64,000 nucleotides of DNA from Progne subis subis (Eukaryota > Chordata > Aves > Passeriformes > Hirundinidae), in the NCBI GenBank assembly GCA_022316685.1, contig JAKJHU010000992.1:62001-126000 (forward strand). The letters are read 5' to 3'. The notes beneath the pieces are model-generated. The model ran no database searches and had not been told where the DNA came from. It saw nothing but the letters and a program-made list of their open reading frames with translations. Position 1 is the first letter of the stretch. Every line of letters starts with the position of its first letter. Below are positions 1 to 14,091 of the stretch, piece after piece. Position numbers and translations under genes: made by a program.

Positions 1-2583
1 GGAATAAACTGCCCTCTCACTCTGGAAATAAAGCAACCAATACAAACTAGGCTTTGATATAAGGCATACATTTGACATATAGGGTATATATGTGTGACCT
101 ATAGGTTTTTTAGTCTGCTGTAATGAACTCCACACTGAAATTTGCATTCAGATCTGCAAACTCAAAATTATACTAGTTCACTATGCTTTTTGATATGTAT
201 ATATGTGTGCATGCAGGGGTATATTTTCTTGACAGGTCAACAAACCTGTAGGAATGATGGGCTCATTTCTCATTTTCTGTTAAGATTTCTAAATACTTCA
301 AATCCAGAGAAATAATAGTAGTATGAAATTATACTTCAATAATTCAAATATTGTTCTATAAAACTCTTAAGGTCCCCAATCATACGAATGAAAACTCAAT
401 CCCAGCTCTGAAAGTTAAAATAAATTGCCTGCTTTAAAACCAAACATTTTCTAAAGCTGGCATTTTGCTAAACCAATGTAATTGAAAAGTTCAACTTTTG
501 AGCTCTAAAAAATCTTACTGTATGTGATTGTGGTAGGGCATGTTTAACAGCCCTAAATTATTAGTTATGAAAAATCCTTTTTAATGGTATGAAAAAGTTT
601 TTTGTTTTTTTTTTAGGGGATACATAAATATAATTATAAGAAGATCGAGTATCAAGGAATATGAGATCCAGGAGTTAGAGATACTGAGAAAACATAAATA
701 ATTAAAGGTTTAAAATTTTGATTTAATATTTTTCTACAAGAAAAATTTTCACTAAATTTATTAGCAACTTATCCCTTAATCACCACCATTTTCTGAGAGA
801 CTGTGGTTTATCCACAAAAAACATGTTTCCAAGAGTCAAGGCAAAAAAGAAAAAAAAACAACTATTTTTTTTCTTTTTTCTTTTTCTTTTTTGGTTCCTA
901 ATCTCAGATTTGCCTGATCTAACTAATTTGGCTAATTGTCCAAGGAAGTGAAAAGATTTGCTGCATTCACCTTTGCAATTTTTTATTTAAGGCCTGGCAT
1001 ACTTTTAATGTAAAACCAGAATAAAAAAAATTGCAACTTTCCTGTAAGTGAAGCAGAATTTTAAACTAGGACAACTAATATCTGAATTTGAACATTATTA
1101 AATTTTCTTGATCAGGTAATTCTTAAGGCTCTTAACAGATACTTCCTGGGAGACTAAGAAGATTAGAAATGATTTTTTTTTTTTTTTTAATAGCACTAAT
1201 TAGGGTTAAGTCTCCTAATCAAAAGCTTCTTTTTTTGAGTAAGATTTAATTGTCTTGCATTTCATTTCTGAAGTTGAATGTTGTTATTTTTCATTTGTAT
1301 ATATGCATTAGTTCAACTCATTTGAAAACTCAGCCAAGGGATGCAAAAACCAAACATAATGAAAAAATTATGAGGAATTTTCAAAATCTATGATTTTTAA
1401 TAACCTAGGAAACCTCTGATATGTAAACAGCAAAAGAGAAAGTTTCAGAAATGTGTTTCATACCAACAATCAGGCTAGTAGGACAAATTTTTCTTCCCAC
1501 TTTGCTGCTAAAAAGCCACTTAAGAATTAACAATTGAATTGTACATTCCTTCTATAATACTTTAAGCTGCTGTCAAGGCCATGGAAGAACCATAAGTAAA
1601 TGTACTTAATTAATATTTTGGGCAACAAGATGTAAATATGCACAGAAATCCTTTACTTGATAATCAGTGGGAGATAATAGGTCATTGAATTCGTTACTGT
1701 TTTGAAAAGTTCTTTTTATATTTGGTGTAAGAGAAACTGTTTTAAAATCAAAGCACATTTAATCTATCTCTCAAACCTTTTCTTCCCGCTAATTGGCAGC
1801 ATGGATATAGCATCAATCCAGTAGTTCATTAGCATTTGTGTATGGCCTATACCAGCTGATTTAGACACTCCCATGTTTTTGTGTATGCCCCATACTTCTG
1901 GTATCTGGGATGATAGATATTCTTGTAAACAATGTAAATAGTGGTTAGAGCTCAAGGAACCTCCAATTTTCTGCAAAAGGGTGCAGACATATGTGAAATG
2001 CAGAGAATGCACATGAAGTTCCATAGAAATTAGCTTGCAAATAAATTAAATTGAAAAAAAAAGCCTTTCTGGTCTGGTTCTGAGAGGGAGAAAGCAACTG
2101 ACTAAGGAAATACAAGAGTTCAAAGAGTAATATGTTAGTGTTCACCAGAAGTGCAATGGGGAAAGAATTTGAAGGAAGTGTAACAGAAGGAATTTGGGCA
2201 ACCTCACAGCAATAGCACCTAAAGCCACAGTAATCATGGAGAAAGTCCACCAAGTCTAGTTACTTATTATGTGTGAACAGCATTACCACAAGCAAAGAAA
2301 TTTGTGTTGAAAGACGTGCCCAGACTTTCTCTTTATTTCATCAATATTGCACAGTTATGAATAAAAACTTTCTGCAGAAGTACAGTGAAATATATTATGG
2401 TTTTTTCTACATAATAATTGAGGTATCATGTGATATACTCATTTAAAAAAAAAAAAAAAGGTACCACAGATTTCTTCTATTTAATCATAGGATAAAATTG
2501 AAATAATCCAGTTGCTGTTATATGATAGTTGTTGGCAAATATGATCTGTTGCTGGTAAGCCATACAATCATAAGTCAGACAAT

Positions 2584-2608
2584 CATGTTTACAATCATTG
2601 TAAACATG
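2584..2608. other. 12-bp-arm inverted repeat with forkhead-like core
   Basis: Two 12-bp arms, CATGTTTACAAT and its exact reverse complement, are separated by a single C. Each arm contains TGTTTAC, the core bound by forkhead factors, and ACAAT, a SOX-like core. It could be a dimeric transcription-factor site or a chance palindrome in AT-rich DNA. No gene lies nearby to assign it to. Confidence 0.4.
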
Positions 2609-5510
2609 AAAGCAAATGCACTGGAGGGAACAAGTAAAATACATTATTGTGAATTTGCTTTCTATGCCAGATTAGCTCATAATTTCCTACAGAAATAAAA
2701 ACTGTTCACCCATATGGTAGTCACTATTTTGCTGTTTTTCAAGATTTTCCTTTACGTGTTTTCTTTGCCTTCTTTGTTCTTTTTGCCTTCTATTAAGTAA
2801 CTAAGAATTGGAGAACAAGCCTATGAAAAGCTCATAATGGCAAATAGTGCTTAAAGAGGATATTCCTTTCTCTCTTTAAGAAATCAGATTGCCCATTTGA
2901 AGGTAAAATGACCTGAGATTCATGAAAAAATTTAGTAGATAGCAAGTGGACTGTAGAAGTTGAAAACTTCCATTACTCTGAAGACAAACACATTTATAAC
3001 CGTGAACCACTCCACATTAGGTATACTAAAAAAATAACTGTAACTTCTTCTTTAATATAAGTGATACTCTCATCCAAAGTGATTTTTAATCAATTGAATT
3101 TTGTGGAGCCAAATATTTTGGGCTATATTTTTATTTTATACTGTAGAGAAAAAAGAAATATATTATTAAATATGTCCTATAGCTTGAAGAAGACTCCTGT
3201 TTAAGAAGCTTCAAGTTTGTTAGTTATTGTGTATGTTTGGATACAGTTTTTGTATTTTATTTCTTGAAACTCCAATTCTCTATTTATTAAAAATAATTTT
3301 TAAGAAAGTAGTGCTAATGTAGAAGGAAAAAGTTGTTGACAGGTTCTCTTATGAGTTACTGTATCCTCTGCAATAAAATGTACTGTGAGCCTGCTCCAGT
3401 TTATAAGAGAATAATTCAGTAGCATTTTGTAATGGTTTGGACTGTGCTTAACAGCTTTTTTTTGAATTAGCTAACAATAATAAAATAAGCTGTAATGCAT
3501 TGGCTTGTGGCAATATTTAACTGTGTGTTGTGGCAAGTGAACTTATAGCAATATATTGAAACAAGAAAAGGGTGAATTTTACAGGGTTTGCTTTATTAGT
3601 AACAATTTTCATCTAGGTCCACTGGCCACATGGGGATCCATCTGCTGAAATTAGTCTTTGGAGGTAAAGCTATAGCCCAGCCTGTCTAGCTGTATTAAGT
3701 AAACAGACTACAAAAAGGGCTGGAGCAAGAAATTTCCACTTCAGGGCTGGTGAACAGTAAAAGGACATGTCTGCTGTTGGCAGTATCAATCCTTCATTTT
3801 TTGACATGTCATATAAAGTCTGTACAGCAACATGAATGCGTCAGTGTAGCACAGCGCTGTTGGTTTAGCACAGTGAAGTACTGTGGTAAGATTTTGAGAG
3901 CACTGGTATTCAAGTAACTCATTCCTCCAGGCTACCTGGCTCCATATTCAACTTGCAGGTGCATAGTGACACCTTGCTGATTCTTCTTCAGTTTAGTTGG
4001 TGCTCCTGCTAGCTAGAGAAAGCTAGCAAATGTCCGGCTTGCACCATTCAATTGCTAGCAAAGAAGTTCCTTTGAAAATTTGTCCCAGGACCCTAAAGGG
4101 GCTTGGCTTTGCATAAAGATTTACTTAATCCTACTTGCAGTTTTCTCTGAGGCCTCAGAAGTAGTAATGCCTTAATTTTTTGCCTTAGAAAGTAAATTAT
4201 GTATAACTTAAAATGCATTAAGAGTTTAAATGCTAATGAATCCTGTTATTTGCACAGTGTTGTTGCTTTATTTTACAATAGAGAGAAATGGTCTCACTGC
4301 TTCAATGTCATCAATACAAGTAATTCCCTGAAAATGTTACAAGTCTTTGTTTAGTGTCACTACAGTTATGGACAGGAAGTAATGGTGAGATTGCTTGCAG
4401 ATCTCCTAGTGTGTCAACAGTATTTGCTGTAGAGCTCCAGTACAATACAAAGGAAAGAGAAATATTGTTAAAATAAGCAAAACCAAAACCAAGAGTTAAA
4501 ACAAACAAACAAAAAAGGTAATCGAGAAAACAAAAAATAAAAAGAACATGTGTTCATAAAATTAATGCACTGTATTTTAAGATCTGCACATCCTAGCAGA
4601 GATAGAAAATTCAGATAGGAACTGTGAGCCAAAATCACCATCAATGAAGCTGTGATGAATTCGTTCCAAGTTTTACAACTGCACTCTTTAAAGAACCCTA
4701 AAGCAAGAAGAATATTATACATATATGGAAATAACTCATCCACCCCCACATGAATTCATCTTTACTAATCCACTGAAACTCATAAAACATAAACCACATT
4801 AATCCCCCTCAGCACATAACTAGTTATTAAATGCAAACCCCAATATACCATAAAGCTCAAAAGAAAATGGGAAAATGACACTAGCAATGTACTGTGCATG
4901 TGAGTGTTATAACATATGGAGGACAAGTTTATAAAACAGCAAGACATGCAGATCTAAAATTAACACAACTCAAACTCCTGTGGAGATCGTACTGGACTTC
5001 AGAAAAGGGATACTAATTATGTTTAAGGGATTCTTATGAATCTTGGGGACATAAGTAATAAGCACTGTACTCCTGCAGTGCACTTAGAGGTCCTGATTTT
5101 GGTGACACTGCCATTTAAATTCAACAGAAAATGTCCACTTTCCATTCTCTTTGTGTTTGCTACTTTGGGAGAAGCTCTTTATTCCCTTTTGAGCAGATGA
5201 CTCCTTGGGGACGTACTCCCCAGAACAAGAAAATTATTCCTGGAATAGTCAGCTCCTCTGCAACAATTTATTATGAAAATAATAAGATTAATATATTTGT
5301 TTATAGAGATTTTTAATCCTTGGGTGGCAGACTTGCTTGCTACTCCCTTGTAGTGGTGAATGAGAAGAACGCTTTGTACCATAATGCAAATCATAGCATC
5401 TGATTTATAACATACACAATATTACAGCTCACATTCATTTGAAAATTTAAATGGCTACTCAACACCCAGCCCCACCCCCTCCAAAAAAAAACAAAGAAAG
5501 AAACCCATCT

Positions 5511-5540
5511 AACCAACCAACTAACCAACCAACCAACCAA
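5511..5540. repeat. (AACC)n microsatellite
   Basis: About seven tetranucleotide units of AACC with one CT interruption, directly following an A-rich stretch. A simple sequence repeat with no coding potential. Confidence 0.9.
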
Positions 5541-8355
5541 AAAACACCACCCACCTACACATCCTGACAGATGCTCATCCAGAAAATCTTCAATTTCATT
5601 TGTAATTTTGAATGATCTTTTTTCACAATGGCAACAAGTCCCATTCTAACCTAGAGGATGCTCAGACAATTTGCACACTAAAGTCTGAACTGAAATGCCC
5701 TCAGCTGTTCTTTGGCTGTTCTAGTGCAATTTCTGTTGCTGTGGGCGAACTGTCTTCCCTAAATTGTGTGACCAGTTTCATGAAAGTGCACTTAATTTTC
5801 ATGGCTGTGTGGGGTGTTCCTTGTAAGTTCCACAAAAATGACAACTCCCACACTCAAACATTTTTTGAATTCAAAGAAACAGTGATTTTCATAAGTATTA
5901 CAGCTGCAGCAAATAACATTTACTAGAGTTCAGTTATGTAGCTGTTAGAGTGTGCACTGTTTCCATAGCCTTAGAATGAAGGTCAGCACGGTAACAAAAC
6001 TACATGATAAATTTTAGCTGCAGTAGGTCCATGTGTCTGCCATGCTCTAGCTTCCACCATTACTTTTCTGAACTATATGAGTGAACTATTTGGAGCACCG
6101 CCCAAATGCCCTAAATACCAGGTGATCGAAAGAGCTAACCAAAGTGGAACATTTTATTCTTGTGTTTGCAGACAGGCAAACAGCAACTGCACAAGGCCTT
6201 GCCACATCTTCTTCACAACATGACTTTCTCACAGGTGCTGAAACAAGAACAGTTTCCTTCTTGCTGTAGGAACAGCTTTCCACTGGTACTGCAGGCTGGA
6301 GTTCACTTGAGTGCTCGCATGCTGCTGCCTCTCTCAGGTGCTTAGTTTAGCTTCTAACTAGTCCATCAGTTGCTGAGCAGCTGTTGTTTACTTTTTGTAC
6401 TGAAAATTGTACCTTCAGTGCATTTTTTGCTAAGGGAAATCAGTACTTCAGTTTTAGGTAATTGTCAGTTTATACATTTTTTTTCAGATACTTAAAAAAT
6501 TAATTATATCACTTTTACAAACTCGTTAGTTTGCATTGGATCCAAATTACTGAGATATGGAAAGAAACATTGTTTACAAAACTTTTCCTCTCAAAAACAA
6601 ATGCTCTTGGTTGACCTGACATTTTGAGAGTTATTAGCAAGAGTTAAACCTGTGTTATTTTAATTCACTCACTTGCTTAAACCATTCATATCATCACTTG
6701 CAACATTATTTTTGTAGAAGGCTGATTACAAACTCAGGGTGAGCATCCCTTCAAAATTTCACATTACTTTCAATAAATTCACTTGTATGAAATTTAGGAT
6801 AGTCTCCCTGAACTGACTATACAGCAACTGATTTTAAGAATGGTACTTCATTTTCTTATTTTTGAAATGATCCAAGACAAAAAGAAATGTTTATTTCAAC
6901 CAAAACTGATTATTTTCTTCAGTAAAAATTGCTCAACAAATTAAATTTGCCTAATCTATTAGGCTATTTTGTTTCTTCAGCCAACCGGAAAATCAGTGAT
7001 TCAAGCAGAATGTCTTTCGTTTAGCTGAAAGGGGCTGAATAGCACCCACTCACCAAAAGTATAAATGATATCTTTTGAGTCCCCTAAATTTTTGCTAAGG
7101 TACTGGCACTTGGTGAAAGTAAAAGTCAGCTTCTTTGATTACACAGTGTTAAATATTATCCTGTACATTTTGTCAGATTTTTTCTAATATTTCTAATAAA
7201 TTAAAATGATACGTTAGGAAAACCTGAACAGAACCATCTGGTGTATTTGCTGTTATATCTGAAAGTATCTGGTACAGATAATGTTTTAGAGCAGACTTCA
7301 AATTAATTCACAAAAATGTATTGACAGAATGGTATTATCTGTTACTAATTCAGTCTAGCTAAGATGTTCTGTCAAGAAGACAACTGGAAAACTTAGACTT
7401 AAAAGGAAGGAATAACCAAAAAAATGGCAGAATATAGAGAAAAAATATACAAACACACACATCCCCACACACCCCTTCCAAAGCCACGGGCTGCAGACCA
7501 GTAACACCGAGGGGCATGGAACATGGCTCTTTGCCAAATACATGTGATCTCATGACTTTATCTTAAAATTCCCAGAAACCATAACTGAACTCATAATGCG
7601 CTGGCAGGGGTAGGTGATCATTGGATACCAGTACAGTCTGGTTATTTCTGAGTTGCAACACCTCTCTGAGCCGCTCCTGAGGAGGAGCAATTAAGTATCA
7701 CTACTTTCTCAAGCCAGTGCCTACATTCAGTTAGAATAACCCACTTTTCTAGAGAACAGAATTTTACTGGTCTTTGCACACCTTCATTCTCCTTTCAATT
7801 ACTATATGCTTCTTAAATTATCAAAATAAAGCTTAAAAATAGTGCCTCTTTATGATCAAGATATTTTGATCCTGCTTTACGGTCAATAAAATTAAAGCCT
7901 AGGAGGGTCCACCCCCAAATGCAATTCAAATGAGTCTTCAGGCTCCTTTCACAAAAGTTAAAAATCACCTTCAAATTATACATGCTGATTCACAATGGCA
8001 GGAATTGTTACTTTACTGAATCAAGCTTATCTTTATGGAGACAAAGTCATCCATGTATGTGCACATATGTGCAAGGAGGAGAATTTTAATATGTAGTGAG
8101 GTGCTGTAGCAATCATAACCAAGGACATCTCACTTAGTATAGAATAATTTCCATTTGGTAACAAAACAAGGACAAATAATGAAGCCCCAAATCCTTAACA
8201 AAGACATCTATTTTCTTTGTTTAAGGACAAAATGTCTAAGTCCTCATTCAAAAGCTTACCATTGAGCCCAAAATTCTGCAGGCAGACTAAATATGCATGT
8301 TCTATTGACTTTTTATTTCTTTTGCCTCATACTCTTGCAAAGAACATACGTACTC

Positions 8356-8379
8356 TTTTTTTTTTTTTTTTTTTTTTTT
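8356..8379. repeat. Poly(T) run, 24 nt
   Basis: Uninterrupted run of 24 T. It could be the A tail of an old minus-strand retroposed sequence, but I recognise no retroposon body beside it and no flanking duplication. Confidence 0.85.
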
Positions 8380-9953
8380 CAGTTAGCACTGCTTTATCCA
8401 CACTTAGAGACTGGGTCTGACAAGCCATGCTTGTTACACGAGGAAACACTGAGTATAGAAAGAGGGCATCAGGGGTTTATTTCCCTTTGTATACAACTCC
8501 TTGCAAGGACAGAACTCCACAGCAGTTTTGGAGTGCTGCCAAGGGAGGATTGGCAGTTACAAACATAGCAGCTGCATTTTGAGGAATCACTCATAACTCA
8601 CACCAACAGAAAAATTGGTACCCTATCTGGCACCTTGTGTAAAGAGGGCACAAGATCTTTCATCTTTCTTTCTTCATTTGCCACAAACTTCTGCTCACCT
8701 CTGCGATGACCTGTAGGTTCTGGGTACACAGGTAAGTTTCCTTCCTTCCCTTGCACATGGGAAAGCAAATTGCTCTTAATAGCAGGTGAAACTAAGGTGG
8801 CCAAGCATCATGGTCTTATGTGATTTGGGCTGTTCAGCAAAAGCTGTCTGCTGCAGTAAGGGGCAGACTCAGGAGTTGCACAATTCTGAAGATGTTTTTT
8901 AGGGATACACTTCAGCAAGTGTCTACAGCATCCTGCAATATAGCTAAAGAATTTCTAGCTATGGCATGGCATATAATGCATCATCAGGGTTAGTATTCTC
9001 TTCATGATCAAGCAGTTCCTAAGATGTTACAGAAATTCTAATGCAAACATTTGTCAGTCTACTAGCAATTTCAGCATTTATACTTCCATAGAGTAGTCAA
9101 ACACCTGAAGGCACTCCACATATTATTTAAGATGATTTGTAACTTTATGTCATTTGGAAGATCTGAGGTGTCTTAGGTAATTATGGCACCAGAGGACTTA
9201 ATGCCCTTAAAACTATACACTACTCTGAGGATTTTAGGCAAATTAAGCGCTTATGCCATCATAAAGCAGTTTAAGTGCTTATACTATGTTGAGTGTTTAA
9301 GATGGTGTATAAGTTCACACTACATCATTTAGGATGATTTGAATACTAAATCCTTTGTTAGAACACTGTTTGAGCATAATTTGTAAATTACTTAGACTTT
9401 TTTAAAGTGAAAGTTTACCTTATAACTAGACAAATCTTCACAGGAATTATAATTTTACATTATTGTTAGTGCAGATTTAATGTTTAGATTTTCAATCCAA
9501 CATTAGCACATTATCACTGCTGATCAGCACTGTTCTCTAAAAGTAAAACACAGACCTTAATTTTTAAACACAGCAAGATTTCTGAAATCAGGAACCTAGC
9601 TGGTAGTGAATTTTTTAATTGATAATAATGAAGTTCCCAGCACCGGTTATAAAAATCACCAGATAAAACCTCCTAGCTACTTTTGTATGCATTAAAATGA
9701 TGAAGTCTAAAATCTTCTAAAATATATTTGAACCTCTGGTTCAAATGGAAATATTAAATTTTAGGCACCCAATAATACTTTTTTTTTTTTAATGGAAACA
9801 ATGCATGCTTCAGAAATCATTCATATCCAGTAATCTTAGTCAGCATGACATGCTATTACATACCAGTCTGTCTCTGCTTCTGCTGCCATCAAATTAATGA
9901 ACTTTGATGTGGTGGTGCAAGAATTGTTTTATCAAGTTTTATAAGAAGTTTTA

Positions 9954-10585
9954 TGTTATGGTTCATTCCACTGTGCCCCCCGTTCTGTAATGGTTCATCC
10001 CCTTTGAGTTTTCTGTGTAGCAAAGTGTTTTATGTCAATCATCCCACCCCCCACCTATCATTGTCAATCCCCTCTCCCCCCAGCTCTGGGGCATCCTGTC
10101 TGTCACTTCGGGACCCCTCCCCAGGCTTGGGAAATTCTCAGAGGGGTGTTGAGTGATAGGCTGGTGCCTGGGGAAGTCCCCTTCTTCCCTTTGGTGAGTG
10201 GTCCAAAGTTTACAAGTGGACACCCCTTGTTACTCCCCCGAATTCCCTGATTTGCTGACCTGTTGTTACCTCCCCAAAATCCTCCCCCGCTTATAAGTTC
10301 GGGGAGGGAAATTCAAAGACGTTCTCTGGCTGGGCAGTGGGAAGGTGGCAGAGCTCCCGCCACCCTGAATAAAACCATTTTTAATCCTGCTCAGCTGAGT
10401 GCCAACCTTTTACCTGCCGCTGCAGTCACAACACAATTTGGGCCAGCCGCTGGTGAGAAGCCGAGTCCCACAGGTAAAGGAAGCCTGTTTGCATACCCAG
10501 ACCGAAACGGTTTGGCCGCTGTGCAGATCTGAGCCAGCCAGGGGCCCATGCCTCCCCAGCGTGGAGGGGCACAGCCGCATTTTCA
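9954..10585 (+). mobile_element. LTR, plus strand, possibly with a short piece of internal sequence
   Basis: A C-rich, GC-rich island in AT-rich surroundings with retroviral promoter architecture. It begins TGTTATGG, has a TATA box (TATAAG, 10292-10297) and, 76 bp on, a polyadenylation signal AATAAA (10368-10373). A likely U5 end (CACAACA) lies near 10431 and is followed by TTTGGGCCAGCC, placed where a primer-binding site would be. The rest to about 10585 would then be a fragment of internal sequence; alternatively the whole is one solo LTR. The short open frames inside (10035-10614) have no retroviral motifs. No clean target duplication was found, so both ends are approximate. The polyadenylation context resembles that of the LTR at 47593. 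Confidence 0.6.
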
Positions 10586-11484
10586 TGCAAAAAAATGTTA
10601 TTAACATAAGCTAAACTTATTTCCAGGTAGTACAGATACAAAATTTGCTATAATTAATACTTTTAATTAATACTGTGTATGACTTCTGGATATTCAATGT
10701 GATTTAATTGCCTTCTGCATCAGATGTGTAAGGAACCCTATAAAATTTGAGCTGTTTTCTACTGAGGTCTTACTAGGCCAGAAATTACTTCAAATAAAAG
10801 CTGAAAATCTTGTCTGTTTGTTTTATTAACCACATCATAATGGAATACAAAAAAATGGCCTTGATGAAGAGAGCAGGTCTTTCTCTCAGTTGTGTTAGTG
10901 ACTCTGTGTGGTAGGATTGGCAAATATTAAAATAATACAGCAAGCTTGCAGTATTTACGCAGGTAACCAAAATTTACTAGTACTGGGGGATTACTTTGCT
11001 ATAATGTGCAGACATGGAATATTCTGATCCCTTATCTTACTTATTCTTTTCCAAACTTCCTAAATTAGGCATCATCTTTCATCTTTGTATCCACACTTTG
11101 TTTTGTTTGCTAGCATCTAAATAAAATTCTGACTAATATGATGATACTCGTTCAGGCACTAGTCTTTCTTTAAGACTAGTGCCTAAAAAATTCCACTTCA
11201 ATCTAGTATGCAAGCCACCAAGCCTACTGGGAAAAGTTACTTTCACTGAAGTTCCTATCACAAAAAGGAATATGATCCTCTTTCCTCACTCATTCAGTGA
11301 TCTCACCAGCTCCCATAAATTCTCAGATTCTTATAACAGTAAGGTGAATACATATAATGCAACATTGCCTTATTATGATTTCTTTTTTTAATATATGCTA
11401 ATGAAACAAAATCACTCTAACAAAGAACAGACTATTTACAACTCTCATGACTGAACAATAACCATGTACATTTTTGTCATTCAG

Positions 11485-11585
11485 GATCACGAGGAAGATT
11501 TGAAGTCTTACTGGCAAAAATATATGCTTGAACACAAGGAAATATCTGACCAGATTAAAAGTCCTCTCCCTAGTACAATAGAATG
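11485..11585 (+). CDS. Possible 101-bp coding exon of an unidentified host gene
   Basis: A frame that is open from 11464 reads through a strongly charged, helix-favouring segment beginning DHEEDLKSYWQKYMLEHKEI. The segment starts right after TTTTTGTCATTCAG, a plausible splice acceptor, and ends at G|GTATGT, a good splice donor. It would be 101 nt in phase 0, with its last tryptophan codon split by the intron. The composition suggests a coiled coil. I cannot identify the gene and found no convincing partner exons; a second acceptor-like sequence at about 12000 is followed by a frame that soon stops. It could be chance. Confidence 0.2.
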
Positions 11586-11714
11586 GTATGTACTGTACGC
11601 AAACCTAACTGGCATTGATATGGCAGAGAAGTATCACTGCACTACCCCACAAAGGAGCTGCTCAGTGAATAGCTTGAGGAAGTTAAATCTTAAAAGACAT
11701 TCAGGATTCAGCAT

Positions 11715-11754
11715 TATTCTTTAATTATTTTAAAGATTCTTTAATTATTTTAAA
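11715..11754. repeat. Perfect tandem duplication of a 20-bp unit
   Basis: The unit ATTCTTTAATTATTTTAAAG occurs twice head to tail without a mismatch, which suggests a recent replication-slippage event. AT-rich and non-coding. Confidence 0.85.
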
Positions 11755-14091
11755 GATTATTGTGTAGGGAAAAGAAAAGCAATGCTGATCTAATCACACT
11801 TATTCTAGTCTCCTGGGGAGACATCATTTGTGAGTTTCCCAAAAAGGATGACATATCTGTCATGGGTTCACGATTCCCACAATTCTTTTTCTCTTCATTA
11901 ATATGTCACTAATTCAGTCTGTGAAGTTTGTGTCATAATCATATCTTACATTTCTCCCCATTAGTGTGGAACAATTTTTTATTTTTTTTTTTCATTTCAG
12001 AAGGACTTAACTCTTATTTCTGTTGATAACAAGTTCATTAGGTAGAGATCTCAATCCTTCCAGTCTCCATTCTTAACTTAAAATATCTTCTCAAAAACAC
12101 AGAAAAAAATTATACAGAAAATATTAGAAGAACTATACTATCCTTCTTCACAACTATTAGCAGGATTCTAACTCTTGATTTTAGGAAAAGAATCTATTTT
12201 CTTTCATGACATTCTTCCTTTCATAGCTGCACTCAAACTTGTTTTCTGAAAAAATAAAACAAACTATTCATACTAAAAATGAAATCCTGAAAATGTATAT
12301 GATCTCAACTAATAAAAATAAGGATCTTTAACTTGGTGCAATTAATATTGTTAAACCTACAATTAAGACACTTCTGAGATATGATGGCTCAAAATATTAA
12401 TAATATCCGACAGTTTAGCTCACGGAATTCTTTTTACATTTATTGGCAGTTGTCAAAGTTGTTACCATCTGACAACTGCTTCCCATTTGAATATAATGGT
12501 ATTGGTGTTCTCAATTCTCATTTTGGGAGGCCCTGATCCACTTCAAAAAACATAACTGCATTTGACACTAGATGCTGAAAGAGTCAATCCTAAGTATTTA
12601 AACAGCCTAAATCTGTTCTTACTCCTAAAAATACCAAATTTAGGCATGTGTTGTTCATTGCCAGGATGCAGAATCACCCACTATAGTAAAGTTTTGCTGG
12701 TGCAAGATCTTTTAATCTCTGTGGCCACTAGTCTAAAATGGAAATATTACTTAAAATGCAGCAGTGAATTTATCATAGAGTAATAATATTTATGCCATCT
12801 ATAAAGTAATGATGCTAAGATATTAAATATATTCTTCCAACACCCACTTAGACTAGATTCTATTAATAGATTTCTGATGTGTGATCTTCAAACTCATTTT
12901 GCAATTGCAAGGAGTGAATCTGGCCATCCCAGACATATTACCCCGATACCAGAATACTTAGGATGTTACTTATGGTAGAAATTTAAATTGTACCTCAATC
13001 TATAGTTCCCTTCCTGACCTGTTTGGTTATCTAGAACTGTCTTGAGTAATCTGGGGTGCCTGTGTTATGTTTACATTACTTCAGTGAAATTGAAGGAGAT
13101 ACATATGTTGAAGCAGCTGGTGCCTGCCACAACAACTACATTATTTACCGCTCAGGGCCTTTTCTTCAGACACTTTTAGTCTGGTCTCCTGGTACAGCAC
13201 ACCGTATAAGTGTAGCATTATTGTCCAAAAAAACAGTCAAACCCTCAAATATCAGTGAAACACTGGAACACATCTGGTGCACACTGGAACCATATTTGCA
13301 GTTTCAGGGGTTTATTTTAAGAAATTACTTCAGACACACCAAAGCTCTGTGAATTGAAACAATTCTCAGTAACTGGAAATGATTGATAGATTCACTTCAA
13401 AATGCACTGCTGCTCCAAATAAAATGCTAACTCTGAGGGAACTAACATTGATTTCTTTCACATTTCCAAAGTGGATACTGATAGATTTAAGTGATGCAAT
13501 AAATGGATTCAGAAAAGCAGCAAAACCAAAATATTGCCTCATGCATTCTGAAGTAGTTGTACCAAATGCAGTTTTTACCTTCTTCTTTAAACAGTCAGCC
13601 AACAAAAGAGAAATTCCATACATCTGTTCACTATTAGCTTGTGTAGATGGTTTATCCCCAAACACTTCCTCACAGGGTATACAACCAATCATTAACATTT
13701 TACTTTCCTTTTGAACAGGACTTAGATGTGCTGAAGAGCTGTTTTTTCTATTACTCTAAAATCCTTCTAGCAGTGCCCCCCCAGGGTAAATGTCTCATTT
13801 TTCTGTGCTGGTTTTGTTCTAAGTGTGCAAATCTACAGAGGAAGCTGTACCTTCAGCATAGTTTAAAAAAGTCATACACAAACAATGTTTGCCTTTTGTT
13901 TGGCATTGCAGCCAGCTGAAGCTTCAATTCTGTATCTGAAACCTTAGAGCTGTAATTCACTGTTAGTAGGTCATGCTGTCCAGAAGGACTTTTTTCTGAA
14001 AGGTGATTAATCAAATGAAATATTCTTATTAAAGATATTTTCTGAACCTGATATGATTCAACCTTCCTAAAGCTAGTATGATAACAAGAAT

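Larger units (their letters stand above)
1..9923. other. AT-rich non-coding host DNA
   Basis: I see no gene here. Open frames reach at most about 104 codons (5612-5926) and lack recognisable domains, splice context or homology, so I treat them as chance. The stretch holds short homopolymer runs, an AACC-type microsatellite, a 24-nt poly(T) run and one near-perfect inverted repeat (listed separately). No CR1 or LTR was recognised, although very old repeats would escape reading by eye. Confidence 0.7.
10586..14085. other. Non-coding DNA with one possible exon
   Basis: AT-rich sequence. Apart from a possible exon at 11485-11585 and a 20-bp tandem duplication at 11715, nothing is recognised. The frames at 13056-13352 and at 13366-13714 (long on both strands) show no domain and sit in a stretch with few stop codons. 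Confidence 0.6.

Noticed and set aside
5511..5540. Possible CRISPR-like or clustered repeat
   Set aside because: It is a simple AACC microsatellite without spacers; no CRISPR array exists in the window.
10263..10641. Overlapping 65-89-codon frames on both strands
   Set aside because: GC-rich LTR sequence with few stop codons; no motif.
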